From JBCCQH01 sp039024435 (GTDB lineage: Bacteria > Bacteroidota > Bacteroidia > J057 > JADKCL01): 34,214 bases of DNA. A program made the position numbers and the translations under genes. Numbering within the stretch: position 1 is the stretch's first letter; each line of letters begins with the position of its first letter. The notes under the pieces were generated by a model, which did not search any database, was not told the origin of the DNA, and saw nothing but the letters and a program-made list of their open reading frames with translations. The stretch covers positions 1-34,214 of the forward strand of contig JBCCQH010000087.1 in assembly GCA_039024435.1 (NCBI GenBank). Direction: 5' to 3'. Of the stretch, positions 21,416 to 30,827 are shown one piece after another.

Positions 21416-24400
21416 ATGAAAAGATTATACGTTTTGTTTTTACTCGGTCTCCTGGGTTGCGTGCATACCGCCGCGCTGGCGCAGGAATCGACTACCGAAA
21501 AGGTCCGTCGACCGGCTTTGCGGTTTGGGATCAATTTTGGAGGTTCCTGGCAAACCTCGGATGTTCGGGCCATTGCCGGTGCGGGACTCGGGGCGACCCT
21601 GGAAGTCCCCATTATAGAGAATGACCGCAGTCTGATCGGCGTTTCGCTACGGGGCCGCTACCTTTGGACGGTGACCTTTGGGCGGGATTGGGAAAGAAGC
21701 TTTGGCATTCAGAACAATCCTGCGGTCAATGGCACTTACGATGTCGCGGTCAATTATTTTCCCTCTCCCGGCTACATTTACGCCAATCACCGCACCAGTT
21801 CCCACAACTGGGACTTGGAATTGATGCTCAAAGCCAATCGCTTGCGGGCCCGGACCGGTATTCTCGCCTACATCTGGGGAGGCATCGGGGCCATGGGTTA
21901 CCGCGCCCGCGTGGACCAATTTGACTCGTTCCAGGGAACCCGCTACGATTGGACGGCCATTTCCACGGATAGCAAGTCGGAAGCTTTGCGCGACCTCGAC
22001 TTTGCACTGGACGGTACTTATGAGACCTCAGCGGAGGAAACCCGCCGGCCGCGCTGGGTGCTGGCGCCATCGCTCGGCATCGGGCTGGGGTATGAATTTT
22101 CGCCGTCCTTCTCGATTGCCTTTGAGTACAAGGTGACCTTCCCTTTTACTGACCTGCTCGACGGTCAGCAGTGGGATGACAACAACATCCTCACCCAAGA
22201 CGACGACATCCACCACTACGGAGGATTTGGGGTCGTCTTTGGTCTGTTTGGGGGAGGCCGGAGCACCCGTCCGCCCCGGAACAACCCCAACACATTCTCT
22301 CAGAGCCGTCCGCGGCCTCAGATCATCCCCGCGAATCCGGGACAATTCAATTCGACGGTTGGCGGCAACTGCTTCGTAGATTTCCGGGCCCGGGTGAGCC
22401 ACGTCACCAGCAAGACCATGATCACCGTGATCGTCAATGGTGGTGCCCTCAGTTCAAACCAGTTCAATTTTGTGCCCAGCACCGGCGTCCTGACCGCCGG
22501 CCTTTCCCTGCGGAGGGGCCGCAACACCGTACGGGTCGTAGCCCGCAACCGCAGCGGCAATTCGGCGCAGAACTATACGATCGAATGTAACCAGACGGTG
22601 GTGCTGCCACCGCCTCCGCCGCCTCCGCCGACGGGCTTGCCGCCCGAAGTGTACATCACTTTCCCGACTGGCTGCCCCGCGATCATCCACGATTGCGCCA
22701 CGCCGCTGTACGCCGAAGTGTACCGCGTACAAAGCAAGGCGGACATCCAGGTCTTGCAAAATGGCAATCGGGTTTCCCCAAATGCTTACAGCTACGATCC
22801 TTACAACCAGATGTTGAACGTGAACCTGCGCTTGCTTCCGGGCGATGCCCGGATCGAAATCATCGCGCGGAACCGCTTTGGACAGGATCGGGCCAGTACC
22901 GTACTGCGTTGCCCGGCCCAGGTGGTCTTGCCCACGGTAACGATCACGAATCCGGCGGTGAGCCCGGCGGTCAGCGCCAATTGCACTCCCAACCTGGAAG
23001 CCCGGGTAACCGGGGTCCGCAGCCGCAACGACATCTCGGTCTTCCTCGACGGCGCCCTCCAGCGCCCCGAGGTCTGGACTTGGAATGCCGGCTCCGGCAT
23101 CTTGCGCATGACGGTCAATCTCGTGCAGGGCCGCAATTCCACAGTCGAGATCATCGCCCAAAATGCGAATGGCCGCGCCGCCGATGTGCAGGTACTCCGC
23201 TGTGAGGAAACCCTGCCCCCGCCGGTGGTCAATATCATCAATCCCACGAACGGGGTGTACAACGGCACCGATTGCAACCAGCGCATTACGGCGCAGGTGC
23301 TCAACGTGGCTGGTCGCCAGGACATCCGGGTGCAGGCCAATGGCCAAACCCTGCCCTATTCCGCATGGACCTACAATTCTTTCAACCAGCTATTGGTGAT
23401 GGATGTCCAATTGACCCCGGGCGTACAGAACCGTTACCTGATCACGGCGACCAACCGGGTGGGTTCCGATTCCGAAGAGGCACGCCTGATTTGCAACCAA
23501 CCGGTGCAGACGATCACGATTTGCAATATTCCGCCGGGGAATCCCGCCGGTGCGCAAACGATCACGATTCCGCGCGATGCCTGGCCTTCCTATCAGGCCC
23601 AAGGGGCGATTCAGGGGCCTTGTTCTTCACAGGAACTCACCGTCTGCTACCAAGGCAATACGATCATCGTACCGCAGTCTACCTGGCCGACCCTGCAAGG
23701 CTGGGGCGCAACCCAAGGCCGCTGCCCGGTGGAGACCATTACCATCTGCAACATTCCCCCGCGCAATCCCGCTGGTGCCACCACGATGACCATCAGCGCG
23801 GACGATTGGCCGCTCTACCAAGCCCAGGGTGCGATCCAGGGCCCTTGTTCGAATCAGCAGGTCACGGTTTGCCTAAACGGCAGCCAGCAGACCATTTCCC
23901 AGACCGCGCTGTCCGCTGCCCTCAGCCTGGGTGCGACCCAAGGCCCCTGCCTGACCAGCGCCAACATCACGATTTGTAACATCCCCCCGGGCAACCCGGC
24001 GGGAGCCACAACGATGACGATTAGCGCCAGCGAATGGCCCACCTACCAGGCCCAGGGTGCACTACAAGGACCTTGCTCTTCCCAGCAGGTGACCGTGTGC
24101 ATCGACGGCAACCAACAAACAATATCGCAGTCGGCATTGTCGGCCGCCGTTGCGCTGGGAGCGATCCAAGGACCGTGCCCGCCATCGACGATCACCATCT
24201 GTAACATCCCGCCCCGCAATCCCTCCGCCGCGACGACGATCACGATCAATGCCGAGGAATGGCCCGCTTACCAAGCCCAGGGCGCGGTGCAAGGCCCCTG
24301 CGCCAAGCGCCAGATTGACGTCTGTTACAACAATCAGACGATTTCGATTCCTTCAAATGCCTGGCCGACCCTGCAGGGAATGGGGGCAACCCAAGGGCCG

Positions 24401-26500
24401 TGCCTGAACTCGGCCAACATCACAATCTGTAACATTCCGCCCGGCAATCCGGCGGGAGCTACAACGATGACGATCAGCGAAGAGGAATGGCCCACTTATC
24501 AGGCCCAGGGCGCAGTACGCGGTCCCTGTTCCACGACGCAGGTCACCGTCTGCTTCGATGGAAACCAGCAAACGATTTCGCAGTCCGCCTTGCAGTTGGC
24601 GTTGAGCATGGGCGCCACCGAGGGTCCGTGTCCGCCGGCGACGATTACGATCTGCAACGTGCCGCCGCGCAATCCCGCCGGGGCTACGACCATGACGATC
24701 AATTCGAGTGAATGGCCGTCTTACCAAGCCCAAGGCGCGGTCCAGGGGGCTTGCTCGGACCAGAAGATCGACGTTTGCTTCAACAACCGTACGATTTCCA
24801 TCCCGGCCAATGTCTGGCCGACGGTACAGGGCATGGGAGCTACCCAAGGGCCTTGCCTCAATACTACGCAGATCCAGATCTGTGTGATCCCACCGGGACA
24901 GCCGGAAAATGCCCAGACCATTACCATCAACGACAGTGAATGGCCGACCTATCAGGCGCAAGGTGCCGTGCGCGGTCCCTGTTCCACGCAGCAAGTGACC
25001 ATTTGTATGGATGCCAATGAGATGACCGTATCGCAGACGGCGCTTCCGCTGGCCTTGAGCATGGGTGCGACCGAAGGGCCTTGTCCCCGGAACATTCAGA
25101 TCTGTAGCTATCCTCCGGGACAGTTCGGAAATGCCCAGACGATCACGATTGACGAGTCTCAGTGGCCATCCTACCAGGCGCAGGGCGCAGTCCAAGGGGC
25201 TTGTTCACCGAACAAAGTGACGATCTGTTTCCGCGATGAAACCTTCCAGGTCAGTGAGTCGATCTGGCCGGGACTGCAGGCGCAAGGCGCGACCCAAGGG
25301 CCTTGTCCGATCAAGATTACGATTTGTCACATTCCGCCGGAAGATCCGGACAATCCGGAAACGATCCAGATTTTGCCGAGCCAGCTCGGAACTTATCTCG
25401 CCAATGGTTCTTCGACCGGACCGTGCGACATGACGCCGATTCAGATTTGTTATGAGGATCCGGGCAATCCGGATACCCGCCGGGTAATGACGATTCCGCA
25501 GGCGCTGTGGCGGCGCTACCAGTCTCTAGGGGCGACGTTGGGCGAATGTCCGGAGCAGATTTTGATCTGTGAAATTCCGCCCGGGGGGCTCATTTTCCCG
25601 AACAATAAGATGATTGATCCCGAGGATTGGCCGGCTTACGAGGCGAATTACGCCCACAAAGGCCAGTGCAGCCACGTGATGATTGACATTTGCCACATTC
25701 CGCCCAGCAACCCGAACACCCGGGCCACGGTCAATGTCTCGCAGTCGTCTTGGCGCTACCACCAAGCGCGCGGCGCGACGATGGGACCGTGTGCTGAAGG
25801 GACGAGCGACGGTGGGAACCAAGAGGGTTCGGGCTCAGGGGGCAGCCGTCCCACTCCCAGCAAAGGTTCCACGACGGTTCGGCCGAATCCGACTACCCCA
25901 ACGGTGAGACCAAAGACGACGACGCCTTCGGTGCGCCCCAAGACGACGACGCCCAAGACGACCCAGCCGGTGAGAACGCAACCGCGGACGACGACGCCCA
26001 AGACGACCCAGCCGGTGCGGACGCAACCGCGGACGACGACGCCCAAGACGACCCAGCCGGTGCGGACCCAACCGCGGACAACGACGCCCAAGACGACGCA
26101 GCCGGTGAGAACGCAACCGCGGACGACGACGCCCAAGACGACCCAGCCGGTGCGGACCCAACCCAAGACCACGACACCCAAGACAACGCAGCCGGTGAGA
26201 ACTCAGCCCAAGACGACAAAGCCGAAAACGACGCAGCCGGCGCGGACCCAACCCAAGACCACGGCGCCGAAAACGACGGCTCCTAAGTCTACGAAAGGGA
26301 AGTCCACCATCAAGACGCAGCCCAAAACCACAGCCCCCAAATCCTCGGGAGGAAAGGGCGCGATCAAGTCGGCAGCGAAGATGATCACGATCTGCGAAAA
26401 GGTTCCCAAGAACCCCCGTCAGACCCGAACGATCAAGATCAAGGAATCCGAATGGGCGCTCTACAAGAAGCGGGGGGCGACCCTCGGACCTTGTAAGTAA
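21416..26500 (+). CDS. Giant secreted Cys-motif repeat protein
   Basis: A 1694-residue exported protein of unknown function. Signal peptide MKRLYVLFLLGLLGCVHTAA to about residue 23. Residues about 30-285 are a Gly/aromatic beta-rich region (GLGYEFSPSFSIAFEYKVTF) resembling an outer-membrane barrel. Residues about 307-696 are four Ig-like units of about 95 residues (pattern ...NTVRVVARNRSGN...C), with a Pro8 linker after the first. Residues about 698-1459 are 20 tandem two-Cys units; the consensus long unit is TITICNIPPGNPAGATTMTI followed by a WPxYQAQGAxQGPC block. Residues about 1460-1655 are a Thr/Pro/Lys/Arg linker with seven exact-length 15-residue repeats. Residues 1656-1694 are one more Cys unit. 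No type IX sorting domain is recognisable. A surface-anchored adhesin or matrix role is inference. A strong terminator follows. Confidence 0.85.
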   Translation: MKRLYVLFLLGLLGCVHTAALAQESTTEKVRRPALRFGINFGGSWQTSDVRAIAGAGLGATLEVPIIENDRSLIGVSLRGRYLWTVTFGRDWERSFGIQNNPAVNGTYDVAVNYFPSPGYIYANHRTSSHNWDLELMLKANRLRARTGILAYIWGGIGAMGYRARVDQFDSFQGTRYDWTAISTDSKSEALRDLDFALDGTYETSAEETRRPRWVLAPSLGIGLGYEFSPSFSIAFEYKVTFPFTDLLDGQQWDDNNILTQDDDIHHYGGFGVVFGLFGGGRSTRPPRNNPNTFSQSRPRPQIIPANPGQFNSTVGGNCFVDFRARVSHVTSKTMITVIVNGGALSSNQFNFVPSTGVLTAGLSLRRGRNTVRVVARNRSGNSAQNYTIECNQTVVLPPPPPPPPTGLPPEVYITFPTGCPAIIHDCATPLYAEVYRVQSKADIQVLQNGNRVSPNAYSYDPYNQMLNVNLRLLPGDARIEIIARNRFGQDRASTVLRCPAQVVLPTVTITNPAVSPAVSANCTPNLEARVTGVRSRNDISVFLDGALQRPEVWTWNAGSGILRMTVNLVQGRNSTVEIIAQNANGRAADVQVLRCEETLPPPVVNIINPTNGVYNGTDCNQRITAQVLNVAGRQDIRVQANGQTLPYSAWTYNSFNQLLVMDVQLTPGVQNRYLITATNRVGSDSEEARLICNQPVQTITICNIPPGNPAGAQTITIPRDAWPSYQAQGAIQGPCSSQELTVCYQGNTIIVPQSTWPTLQGWGATQGRCPVETITICNIPPRNPAGATTMTISADDWPLYQAQGAIQGPCSNQQVTVCLNGSQQTISQTALSAALSLGATQGPCLTSANITICNIPPGNPAGATTMTISASEWPTYQAQGALQGPCSSQQVTVCIDGNQQTISQSALSAAVALGAIQGPCPPSTITICNIPPRNPSAATTITINAEEWPAYQAQGAVQGPCAKRQIDVCYNNQTISIPSNAWPTLQGMGATQGPCLNSANITICNIPPGNPAGATTMTISEEEWPTYQAQGAVRGPCSTTQVTVCFDGNQQTISQSALQLALSMGATEGPCPPATITICNVPPRNPAGATTMTINSSEWPSYQAQGAVQGACSDQKIDVCFNNRTISIPANVWPTVQGMGATQGPCLNTTQIQICVIPPGQPENAQTITINDSEWPTYQAQGAVRGPCSTQQVTICMDANEMTVSQTALPLALSMGATEGPCPRNIQICSYPPGQFGNAQTITIDESQWPSYQAQGAVQGACSPNKVTICFRDETFQVSESIWPGLQAQGATQGPCPIKITICHIPPEDPDNPETIQILPSQLGTYLANGSSTGPCDMTPIQICYEDPGNPDTRRVMTIPQALWRRYQSLGATLGECPEQILICEIPPGGLIFPNNKMIDPEDWPAYEANYAHKGQCSHVMIDICHIPPSNPNTRATVNVSQSSWRYHQARGATMGPCAEGTSDGGNQEGSGSGGSRPTPSKGSTTVRPNPTTPTVRPKTTTPSVRPKTTTPKTTQPVRTQPRTTTPKTTQPVRTQPRTTTPKTTQPVRTQPRTTTPKTTQPVRTQPRTTTPKTTQPVRTQPKTTTPKTTQPVRTQPKTTKPKTTQPARTQPKTTAPKTTAPKSTKGKSTIKTQPKTTAPKSSGGKGAIKSAAKMITICEKVPKNPRQTRTIKIKESEWALYKKRGATLGPCK
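23508..25792 (+). repeat. Array of 20 Cys-motif units
   Basis: Twenty units, each starting [IV]-x-[IV]-C and ending G-x-C. In units 1-16, long (A, about 41 residues, NIPPGNP-type) and short (B, about 33 residues) alternate strictly. B has two kinds: B1 with WPTLQ (units 2, 8, 12, 16) and B2 with QQTISQ-AL (units 4, 6, 10, 14). Units 17-20 are more diverged A types. In units 5-16 the order A-B2-A-B1 repeats three times, with DNA periods 453, 453 and 444 bp (boundaries near 23963, 24416, 24869 and 25313). Confidence 0.9.
25943..26257 (+). repeat. 45-bp minisatellite, seven copies
   Basis: Seven contiguous in-frame 45-bp copies encode TTTPKTTQPVRTQP[RK] with few substitutions (the last has A for V and K for one T). 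The copies run 25943-25987, then every 45 bp to 26257. The DNA similarity makes copy-number change by slippage or recombination likely. Confidence 0.95.
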
Positions 26501-26518
26501 GGCGCACGATCAATGGCA

Positions 26519-26591
26519 AACGGGTGACCGGTAAGGGGCGGGGAGGCGCATGGAAGCTTCCCGCCGTTTGCCGATCACCCGTTGGGTTTTT
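26519..26591 (+). terminator. Terminator of giant gene
   Basis: AACGGGTGA-CCGG pairs with CCGATCACCCGTT (one mismatch) around an inner stem (GGCGGG.../...CCCGCC), followed by GGG and a T5 tract. It starts 19 nt after the stop codon. Confidence 0.75.
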
Positions 26592-26745
26592 ATCCCGGAA
26601 GATGCCGCCGTTTTTTCGGAAAGTGGGCGTAGTGTACGGAGATTCACCCTAAAATCTGCCCCCAACCCTACGCCCAGCTTTTATTTGCCCCCTCGATCCC
26701 GTATCCAGCCTCCTTTCCGGGAAAGATATTTCCTGAGACGGAGGC

Positions 26746-28584
26746 CTATTTTGTAAACAGCTTTTTGATAGTTTCTCTTTGGCTGTAGGTGTTCCAAGCG
26801 GTAAAATGGGCGAAAAGGTTCATGATTTTAGCGTCCATCTGGGTGTCCTCCAGCATGAAGTTGGGGAATCGGTCATCGGTGGGAATCGGTGGGTAGGGTG
26901 GCTCCTTGCTAAGGTCCTTGAGCCAACCGTGCCGCTGGGACTGCTTCGCTTCTACGAATCGTTTCAGATAGCCCCTGACCTCGGGTTGCAGTTGGTCATC
27001 GAAGTCCTGTACCGGATTGTAATGCAGCATGCACCACTTGATGGTGCGCTCCTTGACCCCAAAGAGTTCATTCTTGATCACCGGCATGCGGTCATTGAAG
27101 TAGATGGCCGGCGATTGGTACGACTCTCCCTGGCTCGACTGCCACAGGGCGTCGACGACTTTCGGGAACAACTCGGAGGGAAAGATCTGATTCTTAGCGA
27201 AATAGTACCAACTTTTCGTTTGCATATTGTGGAGATCCACGTCGCGAAACAATTGGTATCCCCGGGATAGGGTTTGGGGGCCAATTTTTTTCTCCTTGTG
27301 CAAGAAAGGCGTATAGCCAAAAAGGGACGGTAACCAAGGGTCGACAACAATGTTCCAAGGATATTGCAGATCGGATTTTTTGTCGGAGTCTTCGCTTTTG
27401 GGGGCTTTGAAAATTGTGGAAAGGGCATTGTAAAAGCAAAGCGCCGCATCAATATCGTCGTAGGCAAGCAGGAAAGGCAGGCCCGTGACTTCCAATCCTC
27501 CGCCGTCGGGAAAGGTACGCAATGATCCCCCCCGTTTAACTCCCGGGGTGGGCGGCCAGTGCAAAAACTTGGGGGTTAAGAGGTAGGATTTTTTGGGCTC
27601 AACGATTGTCCCCATAAATGCGCTGCTGGCTGCGGTGGCATCAACCAAGGAAAAGAGGTTGCGGTTGCGCGGCACTTTGGCGGTAAACTTATCTTGGCCC
27701 AGCCATTTTTGGAATTTGCTACTGAATGCATGATTGGAGACCAAGCCTCCCCCTACTTTCACACTGCGGAAACAGTTTAACTTTATTTTTCCGACCCCCT
27801 CGACCACAATTCCCGATCCGTGGGGCGTACAAGTCACCGGCGCGAGAAATGTTTTTTGCGTTCCGTTTACGTCTCGTTTGATGTACATGGCCGCATTGCA
27901 CAAGTGATAAGGACGTCGGATTCTTCCCTCACGCTTCGCGTGCTGATTCAGGAAGAATTCCACGTTTTTTAAAGTTGGATTTTCGGTTTTGATCTCCCGA
28001 ACTTCCTTTTCCGAGTAGGTAAAGGAGGTCGGGACGCGGCGAAGAGGACTCCCATTGTTGTCCGCGTAAAGTCCAAAAGGTTTGAGGATATGTCTTCCGA
28101 CCAGTACCGCCCACACGCGCGCGGAGAGCACCCTCTTTTTATTGATCAGGCGCAAGGCTTCCCCGCTCAGTTTCAAGAAGTTCATTTCCTTCGCGGCCAC
28201 CGCACTTCCGAGGTACTGATCTGGTATAGCTCCCAGATTCTCCAGGGTCAGATCCTGGGGATTGGCGATAAACTTTCCCAAAAATGTTTCATCGGAAATG
28301 CTTTCCGGCAAATAGCAAAAAGGTACCGTGGCCCAACTGCCTCCGGAAATCGACGAAATCGCCTTGGCTTTTTCCAATAGCCCCAGTTCGTTCAATGCCC
28401 GCATTTGACCCAAGGCCGATACCAATGCCACGGAGCCACCGCCGGAAAAGCAGATGCCTACATTGCCGGGGGTTTCCTCGGGGGGGACCGGGTGAAAATC
28501 AGAAATTCTGAGGCGGCGATCTCCAGTGGTCGGGTAGAGTTTACCATTGATTGTGATACTCTCTTTGGGGGGTAAGATATCCAT
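26746..28584 (-). CDS. cPLA2/patatin-type lipase-like protein
   Basis: The 612-residue protein is probably an acyl hydrolase with a Ser-Asp dyad. An oxyanion-hole motif GICFSGGGSVALVSALGQ (SGGG at 47-50) is followed by AISSISGGSWATVPFCYL with nucleophile Ser80. The spacing and the SGGSW block match group IV phospholipase A2 and fungal lysophospholipases better than ordinary bacterial patatins. A candidate catalytic Asp360 sits in FPDGGGLEVTGLPFLL, comparable to the family's D-[GS]-G...N-x-P. There is no signal peptide, so it is cytosolic or released without one. The C-terminal 200 residues are rich in Trp, Tyr and Pro and unassigned. Substrate is unknown. It converges on the giant gene, with a hairpin-rich 240-bp gap between them. 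Base composition is slightly less GC-rich than its neighbours. Confidence 0.75.
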   Translation of the reverse strand: MDILPPKESITINGKLYPTTGDRRLRISDFHPVPPEETPGNVGICFSGGGSVALVSALGQMRALNELGLLEKAKAISSISGGSWATVPFCYLPESISDETFLGKFIANPQDLTLENLGAIPDQYLGSAVAAKEMNFLKLSGEALRLINKKRVLSARVWAVLVGRHILKPFGLYADNNGSPLRRVPTSFTYSEKEVREIKTENPTLKNVEFFLNQHAKREGRIRRPYHLCNAAMYIKRDVNGTQKTFLAPVTCTPHGSGIVVEGVGKIKLNCFRSVKVGGGLVSNHAFSSKFQKWLGQDKFTAKVPRNRNLFSLVDATAASSAFMGTIVEPKKSYLLTPKFLHWPPTPGVKRGGSLRTFPDGGGLEVTGLPFLLAYDDIDAALCFYNALSTIFKAPKSEDSDKKSDLQYPWNIVVDPWLPSLFGYTPFLHKEKKIGPQTLSRGYQLFRDVDLHNMQTKSWYYFAKNQIFPSELFPKVVDALWQSSQGESYQSPAIYFNDRMPVIKNELFGVKERTIKWCMLHYNPVQDFDDQLQPEVRGYLKRFVEAKQSQRHGWLKDLSKEPPYPPIPTDDRFPNFMLEDTQMDAKIMNLFAHFTAWNTYSQRETIKKLFTK

Positions 28585-28900
28585 GTTAAAAATTTTAATT
28601 GTGGTTCCCTTCGAGTTAGCTCAAATATCTGATCGTTTTTCTCACATATTTTGCCGAAAGTAAACGGCTACCGGATCGTAAAATGCAAGTCCGGCCAGCA
28701 CAGCTTCCCTTCTGCAAAACCATTGGGGGCGCTCTTGCGGGGATGGATTGGGCAGGTTGGGTGAGGGGGAAAGTGGAGTTTTGTGAACTTACCCGCTTTT
28801 GCGATCCCAGGGTTTATCGGAGCGTTTCCCATCAAGGATCCCCACGAGGTTCCTGGTTCTGGCGCATTGTTCTGTAAACAATGGGGACTATATTGCTAGG
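28585..28900. other. Divergent intergenic region
   Basis: It lies between the divergent lipase-like and O-antigen-ligase-like genes. Next to the lipase start the sequence is AT-rich. On the plus strand TTG (28867-28869), 19 nt, then TATATTGC (28889-28896) fits a Bacteroidota promoter, but it would start transcription about at the GTG 28901 (a leaderless message). Nothing else is recognised; the in-frame ATG at 28799 gives a non-hydrophobic, unlikely N-terminus. Confidence 0.4.
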
Positions 28901-30742
28901 GTGAAGCTACCCCGCATTTCCACGGCGCATTTGGTGCTGGTGATTGGCGCGTTGGGGGTCGTACCGCTGCTGTTTTCCAAAGTGGTCAACGATCCGGCGC
29001 GCTATCCACATTTGTTGGGGCTGCTGGTGGTGATGGGAACTTCGGTTGCACTTGCCCTGCGGGGAAAAAATGCCGAATTGGGAATCGTACTGCCGCTTTG
29101 GTTGGCGCGGGTGCTGGCATTGTGGCTGGGCCTGCACGTATTGTCGATGGTGCGGGCAGTCAATCTGCCGGAGGCGGTATTCGAAACGGTTTTTTCCTTG
29201 GCGATGGTGGCATTTTTTCTGCTGGCGTTGCATTTGGTGCAGCGGGAGGGAGGGGTTTGGGATTGGCTGGGCCGGGTGGCGATTGTCTCGGGAGCCGGGC
29301 AGGCGGTTTGGGGAATTGGGCACCATTTTGGGGTGCATCCGCTGGGGCTTTCGTACGCAGACATGGTGGCGGGCACCCACGCGAATCCCAATCAATTTGC
29401 CTCGGCCTGTCTGCTGCTGGTGCCGTTGGTGGTCTGGGGCATTTATCGCTTGCCCCTTTCCTGGAAAATCGCTGGCATCGCCAGTTTTCTCCTGCTGCTG
29501 GCGGGCATGTTTTTCGCCGGTTCGCGGGCGGTTTGGTTGGCTTTGCTGCTCTGGACGGCGATTTTGCCGCTGGCGATTTTGCCTCGGGTGTGGCGGGGTT
29601 CCCGGATGCAGTTTGCTTGGCTTGCGGTGGGGGCGTTGGTGCTCATTGGGGGCGCGTACTGGGCCTTCAGCCAGGTGGCTCGCCAGAAAGTGGGGTCTTA
29701 CAATTACCACTACCTCTGGGACGAGGAAGTGGTAATGGGACCGGAAATGAACAGTCTTGAGTACCGTTTCATCGTCTGGAACCGCACGGCAGACATGGTG
29801 GCAGACCACCCATTGTTGGGGGTAGGAGTGGGCAACTGGAAGGTACGCATTCCGCAGTATGGGATTAAAGGTTTTGATGAATTTGGCAACTACGGATTGG
29901 ATTATGCGATCCGTCCCCACAATGAATTTTTGGGCACGGCGGCAGAAATGGGCCTTCCTGGGCTGGTTTGTTGGGGAGGGATGCTGTTTGCCGGTTGGTT
30001 TTGGGGGATTCGGCGACTTGTGGGGGGTGGGGGCGCGGAAGAACGGATCCAAGGGCTGTTGATTTTGCTGGCGTTTGTGGGCTTGACCGTGGTGGCGACG
30101 TTCAGTTTTCCCCGGGAACGGACCTATCAGGCGATGTTGTCGAGCCTGTACTTGGCGCTAGCGGTGGGATTGCCGGGAAACGACGCGGCGGTGTTCCATT
30201 GGCACAGAAGCTGGAAATGGGGAATTGGTGCGGTCATTGCGGTGGCGTTGGGGATCACCCTGGTGCGCATTGCGGGAGACATTGAAATGCGCGCTCTGAT
30301 TGAGGTCAAGGCGGGCAAAAAATGGTCGGAAGTGGTAAAATCTGCCCCAACGGCGGGCAACTGGATGATCAATTTGGAGCCGGTATCAGCCGCGCCAGCA
30401 GCGTGGTACGAGGGATTGGGGCACCTGAGCCTGGGCCAAACCGCCGAAGGGCTGGCCGCGATGCAACGGGCGCAAACCATTGCGCCTTTCCACCTTGCCG
30501 TGCGGACAAATCTGGCCGCTGCTTACGAGATGAATGGGCAGCACGTGGAAGCAGCCCGAACCTACCACGCACTGTTGGAAGTTTTTCCGGATTTTGAGGA
30601 ATCCTGGCTAAATCTTGCGGTAGTCTACCTCAATCTCGGCAATGCCAATGCGGTGCGCTATTGTCTGGACCGGGTGGGCAGTTTCACCACTGATCCGCGT
30701 TTTTCGGCGATAAAGTCCGAACTGGCGCGGCGCGGCCAATAA
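28901..30742 (+). CDS. O-antigen ligase-like membrane protein with TPR tail
   Basis: Inner-membrane protein of the O-antigen ligase/polymerase (Wzy_C) superfamily, joining or polymerising lipid-linked glycans at the periplasmic face. From GTG 28901 it has 613 residues. About ten hydrophobic helices span the first 440 residues. The large periplasmic loop carries the family's signature region (HPLLGVGVGNWKVRIPQYG, then RPHNEFLGTAAEMGLPGLV) with RPHN as the conserved polar block. The last 120 residues are TPR-like (YEGLGHLSLGQTAEGLAAMQ; LAAAYEMNGQHVEAARTYHA). The start choice rests on the first helix beginning six residues later (TAHLVLVIGALGVVPLL); the ATG at 28799 would add 34 unlikely residues. 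Whether it is WaaL or Wzy cannot be told; no glycosyltransferases flank it. Confidence 0.85.
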   Translation: MKLPRISTAHLVLVIGALGVVPLLFSKVVNDPARYPHLLGLLVVMGTSVALALRGKNAELGIVLPLWLARVLALWLGLHVLSMVRAVNLPEAVFETVFSLAMVAFFLLALHLVQREGGVWDWLGRVAIVSGAGQAVWGIGHHFGVHPLGLSYADMVAGTHANPNQFASACLLLVPLVVWGIYRLPLSWKIAGIASFLLLLAGMFFAGSRAVWLALLLWTAILPLAILPRVWRGSRMQFAWLAVGALVLIGGAYWAFSQVARQKVGSYNYHYLWDEEVVMGPEMNSLEYRFIVWNRTADMVADHPLLGVGVGNWKVRIPQYGIKGFDEFGNYGLDYAIRPHNEFLGTAAEMGLPGLVCWGGMLFAGWFWGIRRLVGGGGAEERIQGLLILLAFVGLTVVATFSFPRERTYQAMLSSLYLALAVGLPGNDAAVFHWHRSWKWGIGAVIAVALGITLVRIAGDIEMRALIEVKAGKKWSEVVKSAPTAGNWMINLEPVSAAPAAWYEGLGHLSLGQTAEGLAAMQRAQTIAPFHLAVRTNLAAAYEMNGQHVEAARTYHALLEVFPDFEESWLNLAVVYLNLGNANAVRYCLDRVGSFTTDPRFSAIKSELARRGQ

Positions 30743-30827
30743 ATTAATCGGACAGTATCCCCAAGCGCATTTCGGAAAGTGGATAAAAAACGCCGCGGTC
30801 GTTTTCGGTGGTCTGAAAAAAAAAATA

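Noticed and set aside
24353..25195. 280-residue minus-strand ORF
   Set aside because: Antisense to the Cys-motif array; regularity merely mirrors the repeats.
25943..26257. CRISPR array
   Set aside because: The 45-bp units are contiguous without spacers and are in frame inside a coding gene.
28907..30052. 381-residue minus-strand ORF
   Set aside because: Antisense to the O-antigen-ligase-like gene; low-complexity His/Pro/Gln/Arg product.
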